Shown piece after piece: positions 18,309 through 27,037 of a stretch of DNA of 43,745 nucleotides. How positions within the stretch are numbered: position 1 is the stretch's first letter; each line of letters opens with the position of its first letter. Both the position numbers and the translations under genes were made by a program. The notes beneath the pieces are model-generated. The model was not told the origin of the DNA. It did not search any database and saw only the letters and a program-made list of their open reading frames with translations. The stretch is from an uncultured Pelagibacteraceae bacterium (lineage in GTDB: Bacteria; Pseudomonadota; Alphaproteobacteria; Pelagibacterales; Pelagibacteraceae). The DNA is taken from the NCBI GenBank assembly GCA_902522385.1, contig CABYVK010000011.1:1-43745 (forward strand). Reading direction: 5' to 3'.

Positions 18309-19470
18309 TTTGAAAAATTATCTTTTCACAAGTGAGTCTGTTTCTGAAGGTCATCCAGACAAAGTATCTGATAGGATTTCAGATATGGTTGTTGATAGTT
18401 TTATTTCTGGAGATCCATATTCTAGAGTTGCTTGCGAAACACTAACGACAACAAACAAAGTTGTTTTAGCTGGAGAGGTAAGAGGACCTGAAATAAAAAA
18501 AGATGAATTAATTGAAAAAGTAAGAAATTGTATAAAAGATATTGGCTATGACCAAGAAGGTTTTACTTGGAAAGAAGCCACAAAAATTGAAAGTCATTTA
18601 CATTCCCAATCAGCTGATATCGCTATGGGAGTAGACTCATCAGGGAATAAAGATGAAGGAGCTGGAGATCAAGGTATTATGTTTGGATATGCATGTAATG
18701 AAACAGATGTTTTAATGCCAGCACCAATTCATTATTCTCATAAAATTTTAAGATTGATGGCGGAAGACAGAAAGTCAGGAAAGTTAAAAAATATTGAACC
18801 AGACTCAAAAAGCCAAGTAACATTTGAATATCTTGATGGAAAACCTTTAAAAGTCAAATCAGTGGTAATATCTTCTCAACATTCAGCTGATGTTAATCAA
18901 CAACAAGTAAGAGATTTATTAAGACCTTATATGTTAAAATCTATTCCTGAGAACTTTCTTGATGGTTTCATTGAGGATGAGTTTTATGTAAATCCAACAG
19001 GTAATTTCGTGATTGGTGGTCCAGATGGAGATTGTGGTCTAACGGGTAGAAAAATTATAGTCGATACATATGGAGGTGCAGCACCTCATGGTGGAGGAGC
19101 TTTTTCAGGAAAAGATCCAACAAAAGTTGACAGATCAGCAGCTTATGCAGCAAGATACATTGCCAAGAATGTTGTGGGTTCAAAAATTGCTGAAAAATGT
19201 TTAATTCAGTTAGCTTATGCAATTGGTGTATCAAAACCACTTTCTATTTACGTTGATTTATTTGATAACGATGAAGATAAAAATAAATTTGTTGTAGAAA
19301 AGATTAAAGAAAATTTTGATTTGAGTCCTAGAGGTATCAGAGAAATGTTGAATTTAAATAAACCAATATATGAAAAAACAGCTGCCTATGGCCATTTTGG
19401 TAGAGCACCTGAGGAAAATGGTTCATTTTCATGGGAAAAAACTGATAAAACTAATGTTTTTTCTAAATAG
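18301..19470 (+). CDS. metK: S-adenosylmethionine synthetase
   Basis: Makes SAM from methionine and ATP; SAM is the donor for RsmI and UbiE and a substrate of MiaB, all encoded in this window. 389 residues with all family marks: [20 protein letters not shown] (9-28), [15 protein letters not shown] and the P-loop-like [19 protein letters not shown]. The start is inside the lnt 3' end (8-base overlap), so it is probably the last gene of the long upstream transcript. No SAM riboswitch can fit before it. A terminator-like hairpin is found 58 bases after its stop. Confidence 0.98.
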   Translation: MSNLKNYLFTSESVSEGHPDKVSDRISDMVVDSFISGDPYSRVACETLTTTNKVVLAGEVRGPEIKKDELIEKVRNCIKDIGYDQEGFTWKEATKIESHLHSQSADIAMGVDSSGNKDEGAGDQGIMFGYACNETDVLMPAPIHYSHKILRLMAEDRKSGKLKNIEPDSKSQVTFEYLDGKPLKVKSVVISSQHSADVNQQQVRDLLRPYMLKSIPENFLDGFIEDEFYVNPTGNFVIGGPDGDCGLTGRKIIVDTYGGAAPHGGGAFSGKDPTKVDRSAAYAARYIAKNVVGSKIAEKCLIQLAYAIGVSKPLSIYVDLFDNDEDKNKFVVEKIKENFDLSPRGIREMLNLNKPIYEKTAAYGHFGRAPEENGSFSWEKTDKTNVFSK

Positions 19471-19476
19471 TTTCTG

Positions 19477-19504
19477 TTGAATTAAAAAAAAACTTTACTA
19501 TATT
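19477..19504 (+). promoter_or_regulatory. Possible promoter of the nusA operon
   Basis: TTGAAT (19477-19482) and TATATT (19499-19504) are separated by 16 bases in the metK-nusA gap, close to the housekeeping consensus. In DNA this AT-rich such matches arise by chance. Its place between metK and the operon, upstream of the hairpin at 19528, makes it the best candidate. Confidence 0.4.
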
Positions 19505-19527
19505 GCACATTCATTGTTGAACTTTAC

Positions 19528-19554
19528 AAAATGGGCTTAAGCCCATTTTTTTTT
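19528..19554 (+). terminator. Intrinsic terminator or attenuator before nusA
   Basis: A perfect palindrome with a nine-base stem (19528-19536 with 19541-19549, containing ATGGGC/GCCCAT) and a TTAA loop runs straight into a T tract ending at 19554. GGAG at 19555-19558 and the nusA ATG at 19570 follow at once. It could end metK transcription. Because it lies downstream of the probable nusA promoter, it could also act as an attenuator. Similar hairpins precede rimP-nusA in other proteobacteria, and rimP is missing here. Confidence 0.7.
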
Positions 19555-19569
19555 GGAGCAAACAAAATT

Positions 19570-21123
19570 ATGTTAAATAAAAGAGCAGATAAACTTGAAT
19601 TATTAAGAATTGCTGAAGCTGTAGCTTTAGAAAAATCAATTGATAAAGAACTAATCATAAGTTCTATGGAAACGGGTATTGCTAAAGCTGCAAAATCAAA
19701 ATTTGGACAGGAAAATGAAATCAAAGTTTCTATCAATAGAGACAGTGGAGATATTGAGCTTTTTAGAAAATTGATAATCACTGAAAATCCTGAAAATGCA
19801 AATACAGAGATAAAATTGGAAGATGCAATAAATTTAAATGAATTAAACAAAGATAAGTCAATTGGTGACGAAGTTTTACAGCCACTTCCTTCATTTGATT
19901 TTGGAAGGATAGCTGCGCAAACGGCAAAGCAGGTGATAAGTTTTAATGTAAGAGAAGCTGAAAGAGAAAGACAATTTAATGATTTTATTGATAAGAAAGA
20001 ATCAATTTTAAGTGGAATTGTAAAGAGATTAGAATTTGGTAATGTAATTGTTGATTTAGGAAGAACTGAGGCAATAATTCAAAAAAATGAATTAATACCT
20101 CGTGAAAATATTAAAGCAGGTGATCGTATAAAAGCTTATTGTTATGATGTTAGAAGAGAACCCAGAGGGCAACAAATATTTCTATCTAGGGCTCATCCTA
20201 AATTTATGGAAAAGCTTTTTGTTCAAGAGGTCCCCGAAATTTATGATGGATTAATAGAAATTAAATCTTCTTCAAGAGATCCAGGAAGTAGAGCCAAAAT
20301 ATGTGTGAAAGCAGTTGATACATCTCTAGATCCAGTGGGTGCCTGTGTGGGTATGAGGGGCTCAAGAGTTCAAGCTGTTGTAAATGAACTTCAAGGAGAG
20401 AAAATTGATATAGTTAATTGGTCAGAAGATCCTGCTATTTTGGTTTCAAATGCATTGTCTCCAGCTGAAGTACAAAGAGTTAATGTTGATAATGAAAGAA
20501 AAAAACTTGATGTAATACTAACAGAAGAAAATCTAAGTAAAGCAATTGGAAGAAGAGGTCAAAACGTTAGACTTGCAACAAAACTTTTAAATTACGAAAT
20601 TAATATAATGACAGATGCAGAGGACTCTGAACGTAGACAATTAGAATTTAAAGAAAAAACTGAGAACTTTGTAAAAAATTTAGAGTTAGATGAAACCTTG
20701 GGTCAGTTACTTGTTGCTGAAGGTTTTTCAACTATTGATGATATTAAAGATAGTTCAGCTGAAAATTTAATGAAGATAGAAGGTATAGAAGAAGATACCG
20801 CTAAAGCGTTGATAGAAAGAGCTAAAGAGTTTTATGAAAAGGATCAGGAGGATATTTCTCAGAGAATTAAAGAATTAGGTCTTCAAGATGCCTTGATTAA
20901 TTTAAAGGGATTAACCCCAGGAATGTTAGTTACACTTGGTGAACAAAAAATTCTAAGTTTAGAAGATTTTGCAGATTTAGCATCTGATGAATTGACTGGT
21001 GGTTATGATGTGATTAAAGGTGAGAGAGTGAAAATCCAAGGTTATCTAGAAGATTTTGCTCTATCAAAAGAAGAAGCAGATGAACTAATTATGTCTGCTA
21101 GAAACATTGTTTATAAAGATTGA
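19570..21123 (+). CDS. nusA: Transcription termination/antitermination factor NusA
   Basis: RNA-polymerase-bound factor that promotes pausing and hairpin-dependent termination and takes part in rRNA antitermination. Domains in order: N-terminal RNAP-binding (about 1-125), S1 (about 130-200, SGIVKRLEFGNVIVDLG), two KH domains (DPVGACVGMRGSRVQAV and KAIGRRGQNVRLATKLL) and two C-terminal acidic helix-hairpin-helix repeats (about 350-517). I start it at the ATG at 19570 (MLNKRADKLELLRIAEAVAL, 517 aa). The longer frame to 19531 would translate through the terminator-like hairpin. GGAG lies 11 bases upstream. rimP, normally just before it, is absent. Confidence 0.96.
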   Translation: MLNKRADKLELLRIAEAVALEKSIDKELIISSMETGIAKAAKSKFGQENEIKVSINRDSGDIELFRKLIITENPENANTEIKLEDAINLNELNKDKSIGDEVLQPLPSFDFGRIAAQTAKQVISFNVREAERERQFNDFIDKKESILSGIVKRLEFGNVIVDLGRTEAIIQKNELIPRENIKAGDRIKAYCYDVRREPRGQQIFLSRAHPKFMEKLFVQEVPEIYDGLIEIKSSSRDPGSRAKICVKAVDTSLDPVGACVGMRGSRVQAVVNELQGEKIDIVNWSEDPAILVSNALSPAEVQRVNVDNERKKLDVILTEENLSKAIGRRGQNVRLATKLLNYEINIMTDAEDSERRQLEFKEKTENFVKNLELDETLGQLLVAEGFSTIDDIKDSSAENLMKIEGIEEDTAKALIERAKEFYEKDQEDISQRIKELGLQDALINLKGLTPGMLVTLGEQKILSLEDFADLASDELTGGYDVIKGERVKIQGYLEDFALSKEEADELIMSARNIVYKD

Positions 21124-21133
21124 GTGATGAGTT

Positions 21134-23353
21134 ATGGAGAAAAAAACAAAATTAACAATTACAGGTTCGGCCAAAAAATCAATCAAGAGTATTGAGATTG
21201 CTAAAACTCAAGGAAAAAATTCTGTAGTAATTGAAAAACAAACTGGAAAATTCTCGAGTAGAGGTGGATCATTTAGATCTAGCACAAATAAGCCAAAAAC
21301 AACCTCAACTTTCAACAGAGGAACACCATTAAAACCCTCATTTAACCCTAAATCACCCCCTATAGCAAACGATTTTGAAAAGAGAAAGCTAGCGGAGCAA
21401 AGAGCTACTAAACGACTTAAAGGAGATAGTGAAAACAAAGATAGAAAAACTTTAAAAGCAGGTGCAAAGAAGAGAGAATTAAAGTTAACTGTATCAAGAG
21501 CACTAAGTGATGAGATTGATGCAAAACAAAGAAGTTTAGCATCAGTTAAGAGAGCAAGACAAAAGGAAATTAAAAATGCTACAAAAGATGATTCTCATGA
21601 AAATTTAAAACCGATTAAAAGAGATGTTAATATTCCTGAAGCAATCACAGTAAGAGAACTTGCAAATAGAATGGCTGAACAATCAAGTAATGTGATTAAG
21701 CATTTATTTGGTATGGGTGTTACTGTAACTATCAATCAAACATTAGCTGCAGATACTGCGGAATATTTAGTTAAAGAATTTGGTCATAATCCAATTAGGG
21801 AAGAGAAAGCAGAAGAAATAATTCAAAAAATAAAAGCATCAAGAACAGAAAATTTAAAAAATCGACCACCAATAGTTACTGTCATGGGTCATGTGGATCA
21901 TGGCAAAACATCAGTACTAGATGTGCTCAGAAGTACAAACGTGGTTTCAGGAGAATTTGGTGGAATAACCCAACACATTGGAGCTTATCAAATTGAAAGT
22001 CAGGGTAATAAATTAACATTTATTGATACCCCAGGTCATGCTGCTTTTACGGAGATGAGAGCAAGAGGATCAAAATTAACCGATGTGGTTGTTTTAGTGG
22101 TTGCCGCAGATGATGGAGTTAAACCTCAAACAGTTGAGTCTATTAAACATGCTAAAGCTGCAAGTGTCCCAATTGTTGTGGCAATAAATAAATGTGATTT
22201 ACCGGAGGCAGATCCGCAGAAGATTAAAAATCAATTATTAGAGCACGAACTAATTGCCGAAGATTTATCCGGTGATACTTTAATGGTAGAAATTTCAACT
22301 AAAACAAAACAAAACTTAGATAAATTAGTAGAGTCAATAATATTACAAGCAGAGATTTTAGATCTTAAAACAGATTATGAATCTAAAGCTACAGGAATAG
22401 TTTTAGAGTCAAAAATTGATGTTGGCAGAGGTCCAGTTGCAAATATAATTGTAACAACTGGAACACTTAAGAGAGGTGATTTTTTTGTAAGTGGTTTAAA
22501 GTGGGGAAAAGTAAGAGCTATTATTAATGATAAAGGTAAAAATATTAATGAAGCATTACCTTCTACTCCTGTTGAAATTTTAGGAATAAATGGTCCAGCG
22601 AAAGCTGGAGATGATTTTATTGTTCTTGATACAGAAAAAGAAGCTAAGACACTGAGTGAAAATAGAGCTCAAGAGAGTAAGGATGGAAAAAATCCACTAT
22701 CTTTTGTAACTCAAGATTCTGCTTTTTCAGATAAATCTACTGAAGAACTAAATTTAATTATTAAATCTGATGTACATGGATCATCTGAAGCAATCAAAAA
22801 TGCAATTAGTCAAATCAAACATGAAGAGGTTAAACCTAAAATAATTTTATCAGATATTGGAATGGTAACAGAAACAGACGTTACATTAGCTAAAGCTTCA
22901 AATGCAGTATTAATAGCTTTCAATGTTAAACCAAGTAAAGAGGCAAAAAAACTTGCTGAAAATGAGAAGATAAAAATATCTTCTTATAATATTATTTATG
23001 AAGTTCTAGACTATATTAAACAAAGGATGTCAGGTTTGTTAGCACCAGATGTACAAGAAAAAATTACTGGTACTGCACAAATTTTAGAAATATTTAAAGT
23101 CTCGGGTGCAGGCAAAGTTGCTGGCTCAAAAGTAACTGAAGGAGAAATTAATAGTACTTCAGATGTAAGAATTATTAGAGATGGTGCTATTATTTATACT
23201 GGAAAAGTTTCAACAATATTTAGAGAAAAAAACCAAGTTAAACAGGTAAGTGATGGTCAAGAATGTGGGATAACCGTTAAAGATTATATGGACTTCCAAA
23301 AAAATGACACAATAGAGGCATTTAGTGTTACATCTACACAGAGGTCAATTTAA
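21134..23353 (+). CDS. infB: Translation initiation factor IF-2
   Basis: GTPase that brings fMet-tRNA to the 30S subunit. The N-terminal ~165 residues are basic and low-complexity (shorter than in E. coli; 739 residues overall against about 890). An IF2_N domain (ITVRELANRMAEQSSNVIKH) follows. The G domain has PPIVTVMGHVDHGKTS (G1), GGITQHIGAY (G2), FIDTPGHAAF (G3) and AINKCDLP (G4). Beta-barrel domains and the C-terminal tRNA-binding domain complete it. It follows nusA by 10 bases; ylxR, usually between them, is absent. rbfA starts on its stop codon (TAATG). Confidence 0.98.
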   Translation: MEKKTKLTITGSAKKSIKSIEIAKTQGKNSVVIEKQTGKFSSRGGSFRSSTNKPKTTSTFNRGTPLKPSFNPKSPPIANDFEKRKLAEQRATKRLKGDSENKDRKTLKAGAKKRELKLTVSRALSDEIDAKQRSLASVKRARQKEIKNATKDDSHENLKPIKRDVNIPEAITVRELANRMAEQSSNVIKHLFGMGVTVTINQTLAADTAEYLVKEFGHNPIREEKAEEIIQKIKASRTENLKNRPPIVTVMGHVDHGKTSVLDVLRSTNVVSGEFGGITQHIGAYQIESQGNKLTFIDTPGHAAFTEMRARGSKLTDVVVLVVAADDGVKPQTVESIKHAKAASVPIVVAINKCDLPEADPQKIKNQLLEHELIAEDLSGDTLMVEISTKTKQNLDKLVESIILQAEILDLKTDYESKATGIVLESKIDVGRGPVANIIVTTGTLKRGDFFVSGLKWGKVRAIINDKGKNINEALPSTPVEILGINGPAKAGDDFIVLDTEKEAKTLSENRAQESKDGKNPLSFVTQDSAFSDKSTEELNLIIKSDVHGSSEAIKNAISQIKHEEVKPKIILSDIGMVTETDVTLAKASNAVLIAFNVKPSKEAKKLAENEKIKISSYNIIYEVLDYIKQRMSGLLAPDVQEKITGTAQILEIFKVSGAGKVAGSKVTEGEINSTSDVRIIRDGAIIYTGKVSTIFREKNQVKQVSDGQECGITVKDYMDFQKNDTIEAFSVTSTQRSI

Positions 23354-23721
23354 TGGCAGATAGAATAGGAAAACCAGTGTCACAAAGACAGTTGAGAGTA
23401 GGTGAAATGATTAAGCAGTCTTTAAGCATGATTTTTATAAGGAATGAGGCTAAGGTGCCGAATTTAGAAACAAATACTATAACGGTTACTGAGGTTAGAA
23501 TGAGTCCTGATTTAAAAATTGCTAAAGCATATGTTCTTCCATTGGGTGGAAAAGATGCTGAGGAAACAATTTATATTTTAAAGGAATACTCATTTTTAAT
23601 TAGAAAAATTTTATCACAAAAAGTGGTTATGAAATTTTTACCAAAATTACTTTTTAGAAAAGACGAATCTTTTGAGTATGCGGAAAAAATAGAAAACTTA
23701 ATAAAACAAACAAATAAATAG
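23353..23721 (+). CDS. rbfA: 30S ribosome-binding factor RbfA
   Basis: Small KH-fold assembly factor needed for late 16S rRNA maturation and cold adaptation. 122 residues with RQLRVGEMIKQSLSMIF near the start and VTEVRMSPDLKIAKAYVLPL (45-64), typical of the family, then KFLPKLLFRKDESFEYAEKI. Starts on the infB stop (one-base overlap), so translation is coupled. truB, which usually separates rbfA and rpsO, is missing. Confidence 0.94.
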   Translation: MADRIGKPVSQRQLRVGEMIKQSLSMIFIRNEAKVPNLETNTITVTEVRMSPDLKIAKAYVLPLGGKDAEETIYILKEYSFLIRKILSQKVVMKFLPKLLFRKDESFEYAEKIENLIKQTNK

Positions 23722-23733
23722 GAAGAAAGAGGC

Positions 23734-23982
23734 ATGAACAAAAAGGTACAAGAATTAGCAATGCATGATAAGGATACTGGATCTTCAGAGATACAAATCG
23801 CTTTGCTAACAGAGAAAATTGAAACTCTCTCTAAACATATTAAGCAATTCAAAAAGGATAAACATTCATCTGTTGGATTGTTGAGAGCGGTAAATAGAAG
23901 AAAGAAATTGTTAGAATACCTAAAGAAAAATAAAATGGATTCTTACAAAAATGTACTGTCGAAATTGAATTTAAGAAAATAG
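23734..23982 (+). CDS. rpsO: 30S ribosomal protein S15
   Basis: Primary 16S rRNA-binding protein of the platform. 82 residues, slightly shorter than the usual 88-89 because the N-terminus is trimmed. Conserved stretches are DTGSSEIQIALLTEKIETLS and HSSVGLLRAVNRRKKLLEYL. GGAAGAAAGAGG at 23721-23732 gives a good purine-rich ribosome binding site. pnp follows after 57 bases, the usual rpsO-pnp pair. Confidence 0.96.
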   Translation: MNKKVQELAMHDKDTGSSEIQIALLTEKIETLSKHIKQFKKDKHSSVGLLRAVNRRKKLLEYLKKNKMDSYKNVLSKLNLRK

Positions 23983-24039
23983 AAGTCAAGATAGATAGAA
24001 CGGAATGGAACGAAACGAACGAAACGAAATGGAAATGAA
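23983..24039 (+). repeat. T-poor degenerate pentamer-repeat leader of pnp
   Basis: The whole rpsO-pnp gap is an array of near-repeats of (G/A)AA(C/T)G: GAACG, GAATG, GAACG, AAACG, AACG, AAACG, AAATG, and so on. Only six of 57 bases are T in an otherwise T-rich genome. No hairpin is apparent. The purine bias continues into the first ~45 codons of pnp. In enterobacteria the pnp leader is the site of PNPase autoregulation through an RNase III hairpin; this unstructured leader would need a different mechanism. Confidence 0.6.
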
Positions 24040-26112
24040 ATGTTTAAAGTATACAAGAAGGAAATTGAAGTAGCAGGAAAGAAGATAAGTTTAGAAACAG
24101 GTAAAGTAGCAAGACAGGCAGACGGTGCAATAATCGCAACATGTGGAGAGACAGTCGTACTAGCAACAGTGGTAGGAGCAAAAAAAGTAAATCCTGATAT
24201 GGATTACTTTCCATTATCTGTAAATTACCAAGAAAAATATTATGCAGCTGGAAAAATTCCAGGTGGATATTTTAAAAGAGAAGCAAGACCAACCGAGAGT
24301 GAAACATTAATCTCAAGATTAATTGATAGACCAATCAGACCTTTGTTTCCTGATGAATTTAAAAACGAAGTTCAGTTATTACCAACTGTGATTTCATATG
24401 ATAAAGAAAATGAACCAGATATTTTATCAATCACTGCTTCATCAGCAGCATTAGCCATATCGGGAATGCCATTTATGGGCCCTGTAGGAGCTTCAAGGGT
24501 TGGATTTATTGATGGAAAATATGTTTTAAACCCATCTAAAGCAGAATTAGAAAAATCTAAATTAGATTTAGTTGTAGCGGGTACAAAAGATGCTGTGCTT
24601 ATGGTTGAGTCTGAAGCAAATGGTTTAACAGAAGAAGAAATGTTAAATGCAGTTAAATTTGGTCATCAGGGTTTTGTTCCAGTGATTGAAATGATTGAGG
24701 AACTTGCAAAAGAATGTAAAAAACCTGAGTGGACAGTTGAAAAAAAAGATTTATCTGAAGTTAAGAAAAAACTTGAGGAAACTTTTACAGAAGATCTTAA
24801 GAAAGCTTTTGCAACAAGAGATAAACAAGATAGATCAAATCAAATCTCTGAAATCACTGATAAAGCTAAAAAGCTTTATGAAGAAGATGAAAACTATACT
24901 GATCTTGATGTTAACAGTCAGTTAAAAAATCTTGAAAAATCAATTGTTAGAACTGATATTCTAAAAAATAAAAATAGAATTGATGGTCGAGGTTTATCAG
25001 ATGTAAGACCTATCGAGTGTGAAGTTGGCGTTTTACCAAGAGCACATGGTTCTGCATTGTTTACAAGAGGAGAAACACAAGCAATTGTTGTTGCAACTTT
25101 AGGAACATCTGATGATGAACAAAGAATTGAAAGTTTAGATGGACTTCAAAGAGAAAGATTTATGCTTCACTATAATTTTCCTCCTTTTTCAGTTGGAGAA
25201 ACTGGAAGAATTGGAACTGGTAGAAGAGAAATCGGACATGGTAAACTAGCATGGAGAGCAATCAATTCTTCATTGCCTACAAAAGAAGCATTTCCATATA
25301 CTTTTAGAGTAGTTTCAGAGATTACTGAATCTAATGGTTCTTCTTCAATGGCAACTGTGTGTGGAACTTCTTTAGCATTAATGGATGCGGGAGTACCGAT
25401 TAAAGAGCCAGTTGCAGGTATTGCAATGGGTTTAATTAAAGAAGGTGATGATTTTAGTGTGTTATCAGATATTTTAGGTGATGAAGATCACTTAGGTGAT
25501 ATGGACTTTAAAGTTGCTGGAACTAAAGATGGAATTACTTCACTTCAAATGGATATCAAAATTACAGGTATTACATTTGAAATTATGGAGCAGGCATTAA
25601 GCCAAGCTAAAGATGGAAGAGTTCATATCTTAGGTGAAATGAATAAAGCATTATCAGCTTCAAGATCTGATGTTGGAAAACATACTCCAAAAATGGAACA
25701 AGTTAATGTTGATAAAAAAGACATTGCAGCTGTGATTGGAAAAGGTGGTGCAACAATCAGAGAGATAGTTGAAAAATCAGGTGCGAAAGTAGATGTAAAT
25801 GATGAAGGTGTAGTAACAGTTGCTGCTCCTGATGAAGAGTCTAGAAATATCGCAATGCAAATGATTAAAGACATCACTGCAAAAGCTGAATTAAACAAAA
25901 TTTATTCAGGTAAAGTAATGAAGATTATGGAGTTTGGGGCATTTGTTAATTTCTTAGGAAAGCAAGATGGACTAGTTCATATCTCAGAACTTGCAGATAA
26001 AAGAGTTGCTAAAGTAACTGATGTTGTAAAAGAAGGCGATGAGGTAAAAGTTAAAGTGATTGGTTTCGATAGAGGTAAAGTTAAACTTTCTATGAAACAA
26101 GCTACTGAATAA
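24040..26112 (+). CDS. pnp: Polyribonucleotide nucleotidyltransferase (PNPase)
   Basis: Phosphorolytic 3'-5' exoribonuclease and degradosome enzyme. 690 residues: RNase PH domain 1 (about 10-140, [20 protein letters not shown]), an alpha-helical linker, RNase PH domain 2 (about 310-545, with [20 protein letters not shown]), KH ([20 protein letters not shown], about 563-582) and S1 ([20 protein letters not shown]). The first ~45 codons use GTA, GCA, CTA and AAG more than the rest, keeping the mRNA T-poor. Ends two bases from the convergent small ORF. Confidence 0.98.
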   Translation: MFKVYKKEIEVAGKKISLETGKVARQADGAIIATCGETVVLATVVGAKKVNPDMDYFPLSVNYQEKYYAAGKIPGGYFKREARPTESETLISRLIDRPIRPLFPDEFKNEVQLLPTVISYDKENEPDILSITASSAALAISGMPFMGPVGASRVGFIDGKYVLNPSKAELEKSKLDLVVAGTKDAVLMVESEANGLTEEEMLNAVKFGHQGFVPVIEMIEELAKECKKPEWTVEKKDLSEVKKKLEETFTEDLKKAFATRDKQDRSNQISEITDKAKKLYEEDENYTDLDVNSQLKNLEKSIVRTDILKNKNRIDGRGLSDVRPIECEVGVLPRAHGSALFTRGETQAIVVATLGTSDDEQRIESLDGLQRERFMLHYNFPPFSVGETGRIGTGRREIGHGKLAWRAINSSLPTKEAFPYTFRVVSEITESNGSSSMATVCGTSLALMDAGVPIKEPVAGIAMGLIKEGDDFSVLSDILGDEDHLGDMDFKVAGTKDGITSLQMDIKITGITFEIMEQALSQAKDGRVHILGEMNKALSASRSDVGKHTPKMEQVNVDKKDIAAVIGKGGATIREIVEKSGAKVDVNDEGVVTVAAPDEESRNIAMQMIKDITAKAELNKIYSGKVMKIMEFGAFVNFLGKQDGLVHISELADKRVAKVTDVVKEGDEVKVKVIGFDRGKVKLSMKQATE

Positions 26113-26114
26113 AA

Positions 26115-26234
26115 TTAAAACCCACCTCGCCAATTGTTTTTATCATCAAATTGGTCTTTTTCATTTTTAGAGGTGGGTCTAAACAAATAATAAATTACAA
26201 ATATAAGACACAATATAAATATTAGGATTTCCAT
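26115..26234 (-). CDS. Candidate 39-residue membrane peptide after fabI
   Basis: I do not recognise a family. On the minus strand an ATG at 26232-26234 opens a 39-codon frame ending TAA at 26115-26117. The predicted peptide starts MEILIFILCLIFVIYYLF, a single hydrophobic segment (3-18), followed by a polar tail with RPTSKNEKDQFDDKNNW and ending RGGF. AGG lies just upstream (GTAGGT before the ATG). It begins 14 bases after the fabI stop, on the same strand, and fills the fabI-pnp gap almost exactly. Gene-like composition and tight packing argue for a real small protein; the alternative is a non-coding gap with a hairpin. Confidence 0.5.
   Translation of the reverse strand: MEILIFILCLIFVIYYLFRPTSKNEKDQFDDKNNWRGGF
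26120..26178 (-). terminator. Two-part hairpin between pnp and fabI
   Basis: Nine-base arms (26120-26128 and 26170-26178, ACCCACCTC/GAGGTGGGT) enclose a second imperfect stem (26130-26136 with 26147-26154). Read on the minus strand, the outer stem is followed by TTTTAATTTTA, so it could end the fabA-fabB-fabI transcript. On the plus strand no T tract follows, so it is a poor intrinsic terminator for pnp. It lies inside the small ORF. Confidence 0.45.
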
Positions 26235-26248
26235 ACCTACGATTTAAT

Positions 26249-27034
26249 TTAGCTTATATTTCTGGGATCTGGCATCCCAACTTTGTTATATCCAGCATCT
26301 ACATAGTGAATTTCGCCAGTAACTCCATTTGCAAGTTTGCTTAATAAATATAATGCTGAATTTCCAACATCATGAATATCTACATTTCTCTTTAGAAAAG
26401 AATGGTCTTCATTCCACTTATAAAGGAATTTCGCATCTCCAATTGCTGAAGCTGCCAGCGTTTTAATAGGCCCAGCACTGATTGCGTTAACTCTAATACC
26501 TTTAATTCCTAGGTCTCTAGCTAGGTATTTTACACTTGCTTCTAAAGCAGATTTGCAAACACCCATTACATTATAATTTGGAATAGCTTTAGTAGACTCG
26601 TAAGTTAAAGTTAATAAACTTCCACCCTTTTTCATTACCTTTGAAGCTTCTTTTGCTACTTCAGTAAATGAAAAGCATGAAATTAACATACTTCTTAAAA
26701 AGTTTTCTCTAGTCGTATTCAAATATTCACCTGATAATTCTGATTTATCAGAGAAAGCAACTGCATGAACTACAAAATCAATTTCACCCCATTGAGATTT
26801 GATATCTTCAAATAATTTTACAACTTCTTCTTTTTTCTCAACATCACAACTAAATGTAACGTTTGAATTTAATTTTTCTGCTAAAGGAACTACTCTTTTT
26901 TTTAAAGCATCTCCTAAATAAGTAAATGCTAGCTCAGCTCCAGCTTCTGAAAGTTTTTGAGAAATACCCCAGGCAATAGATCTTTCATTGGCAACACCCA
27001 TGATTAATCCTTTTTTACCTTTCATTAAACTCAT
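26249..27034 (-). CDS. fabI: Enoyl-[acyl-carrier-protein] reductase (NADH)
   Basis: Last reductive step of each type II fatty-acid elongation cycle. The 261 residues show an SDR fold with the atypical FabI glycine loop GVANERSIAWGI (about 13-24). The catalytic Tyr-x6-Lys is in YNVMGVCKSALEAS, preceded by TYESTKAIPNY. RVNAISAGPIKTLAAS is typical of FabI. Third gene of fabA-fabB-fabI, three bases after fabB. Two Met codons (residues 1 and 4) could start it; the first is used here. Confidence 0.96.
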   Translation of the reverse strand: MSLMKGKKGLIMGVANERSIAWGISQKLSEAGAELAFTYLGDALKKRVVPLAEKLNSNVTFSCDVEKKEEVVKLFEDIKSQWGEIDFVVHAVAFSDKSELSGEYLNTTRENFLRSMLISCFSFTEVAKEASKVMKKGGSLLTLTYESTKAIPNYNVMGVCKSALEASVKYLARDLGIKGIRVNAISAGPIKTLAASAIGDAKFLYKWNEDHSFLKRNVDIHDVGNSALYLLSKLANGVTGEIHYVDAGYNKVGMPDPRNIS

Positions 27035-27037
27035 AAA

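Noticed and set aside
19531-19569. Longer nusA start
   Set aside because: It would translate the terminator-like hairpin and T tract; the ATG at 19570 with GGAG upstream matches the family.
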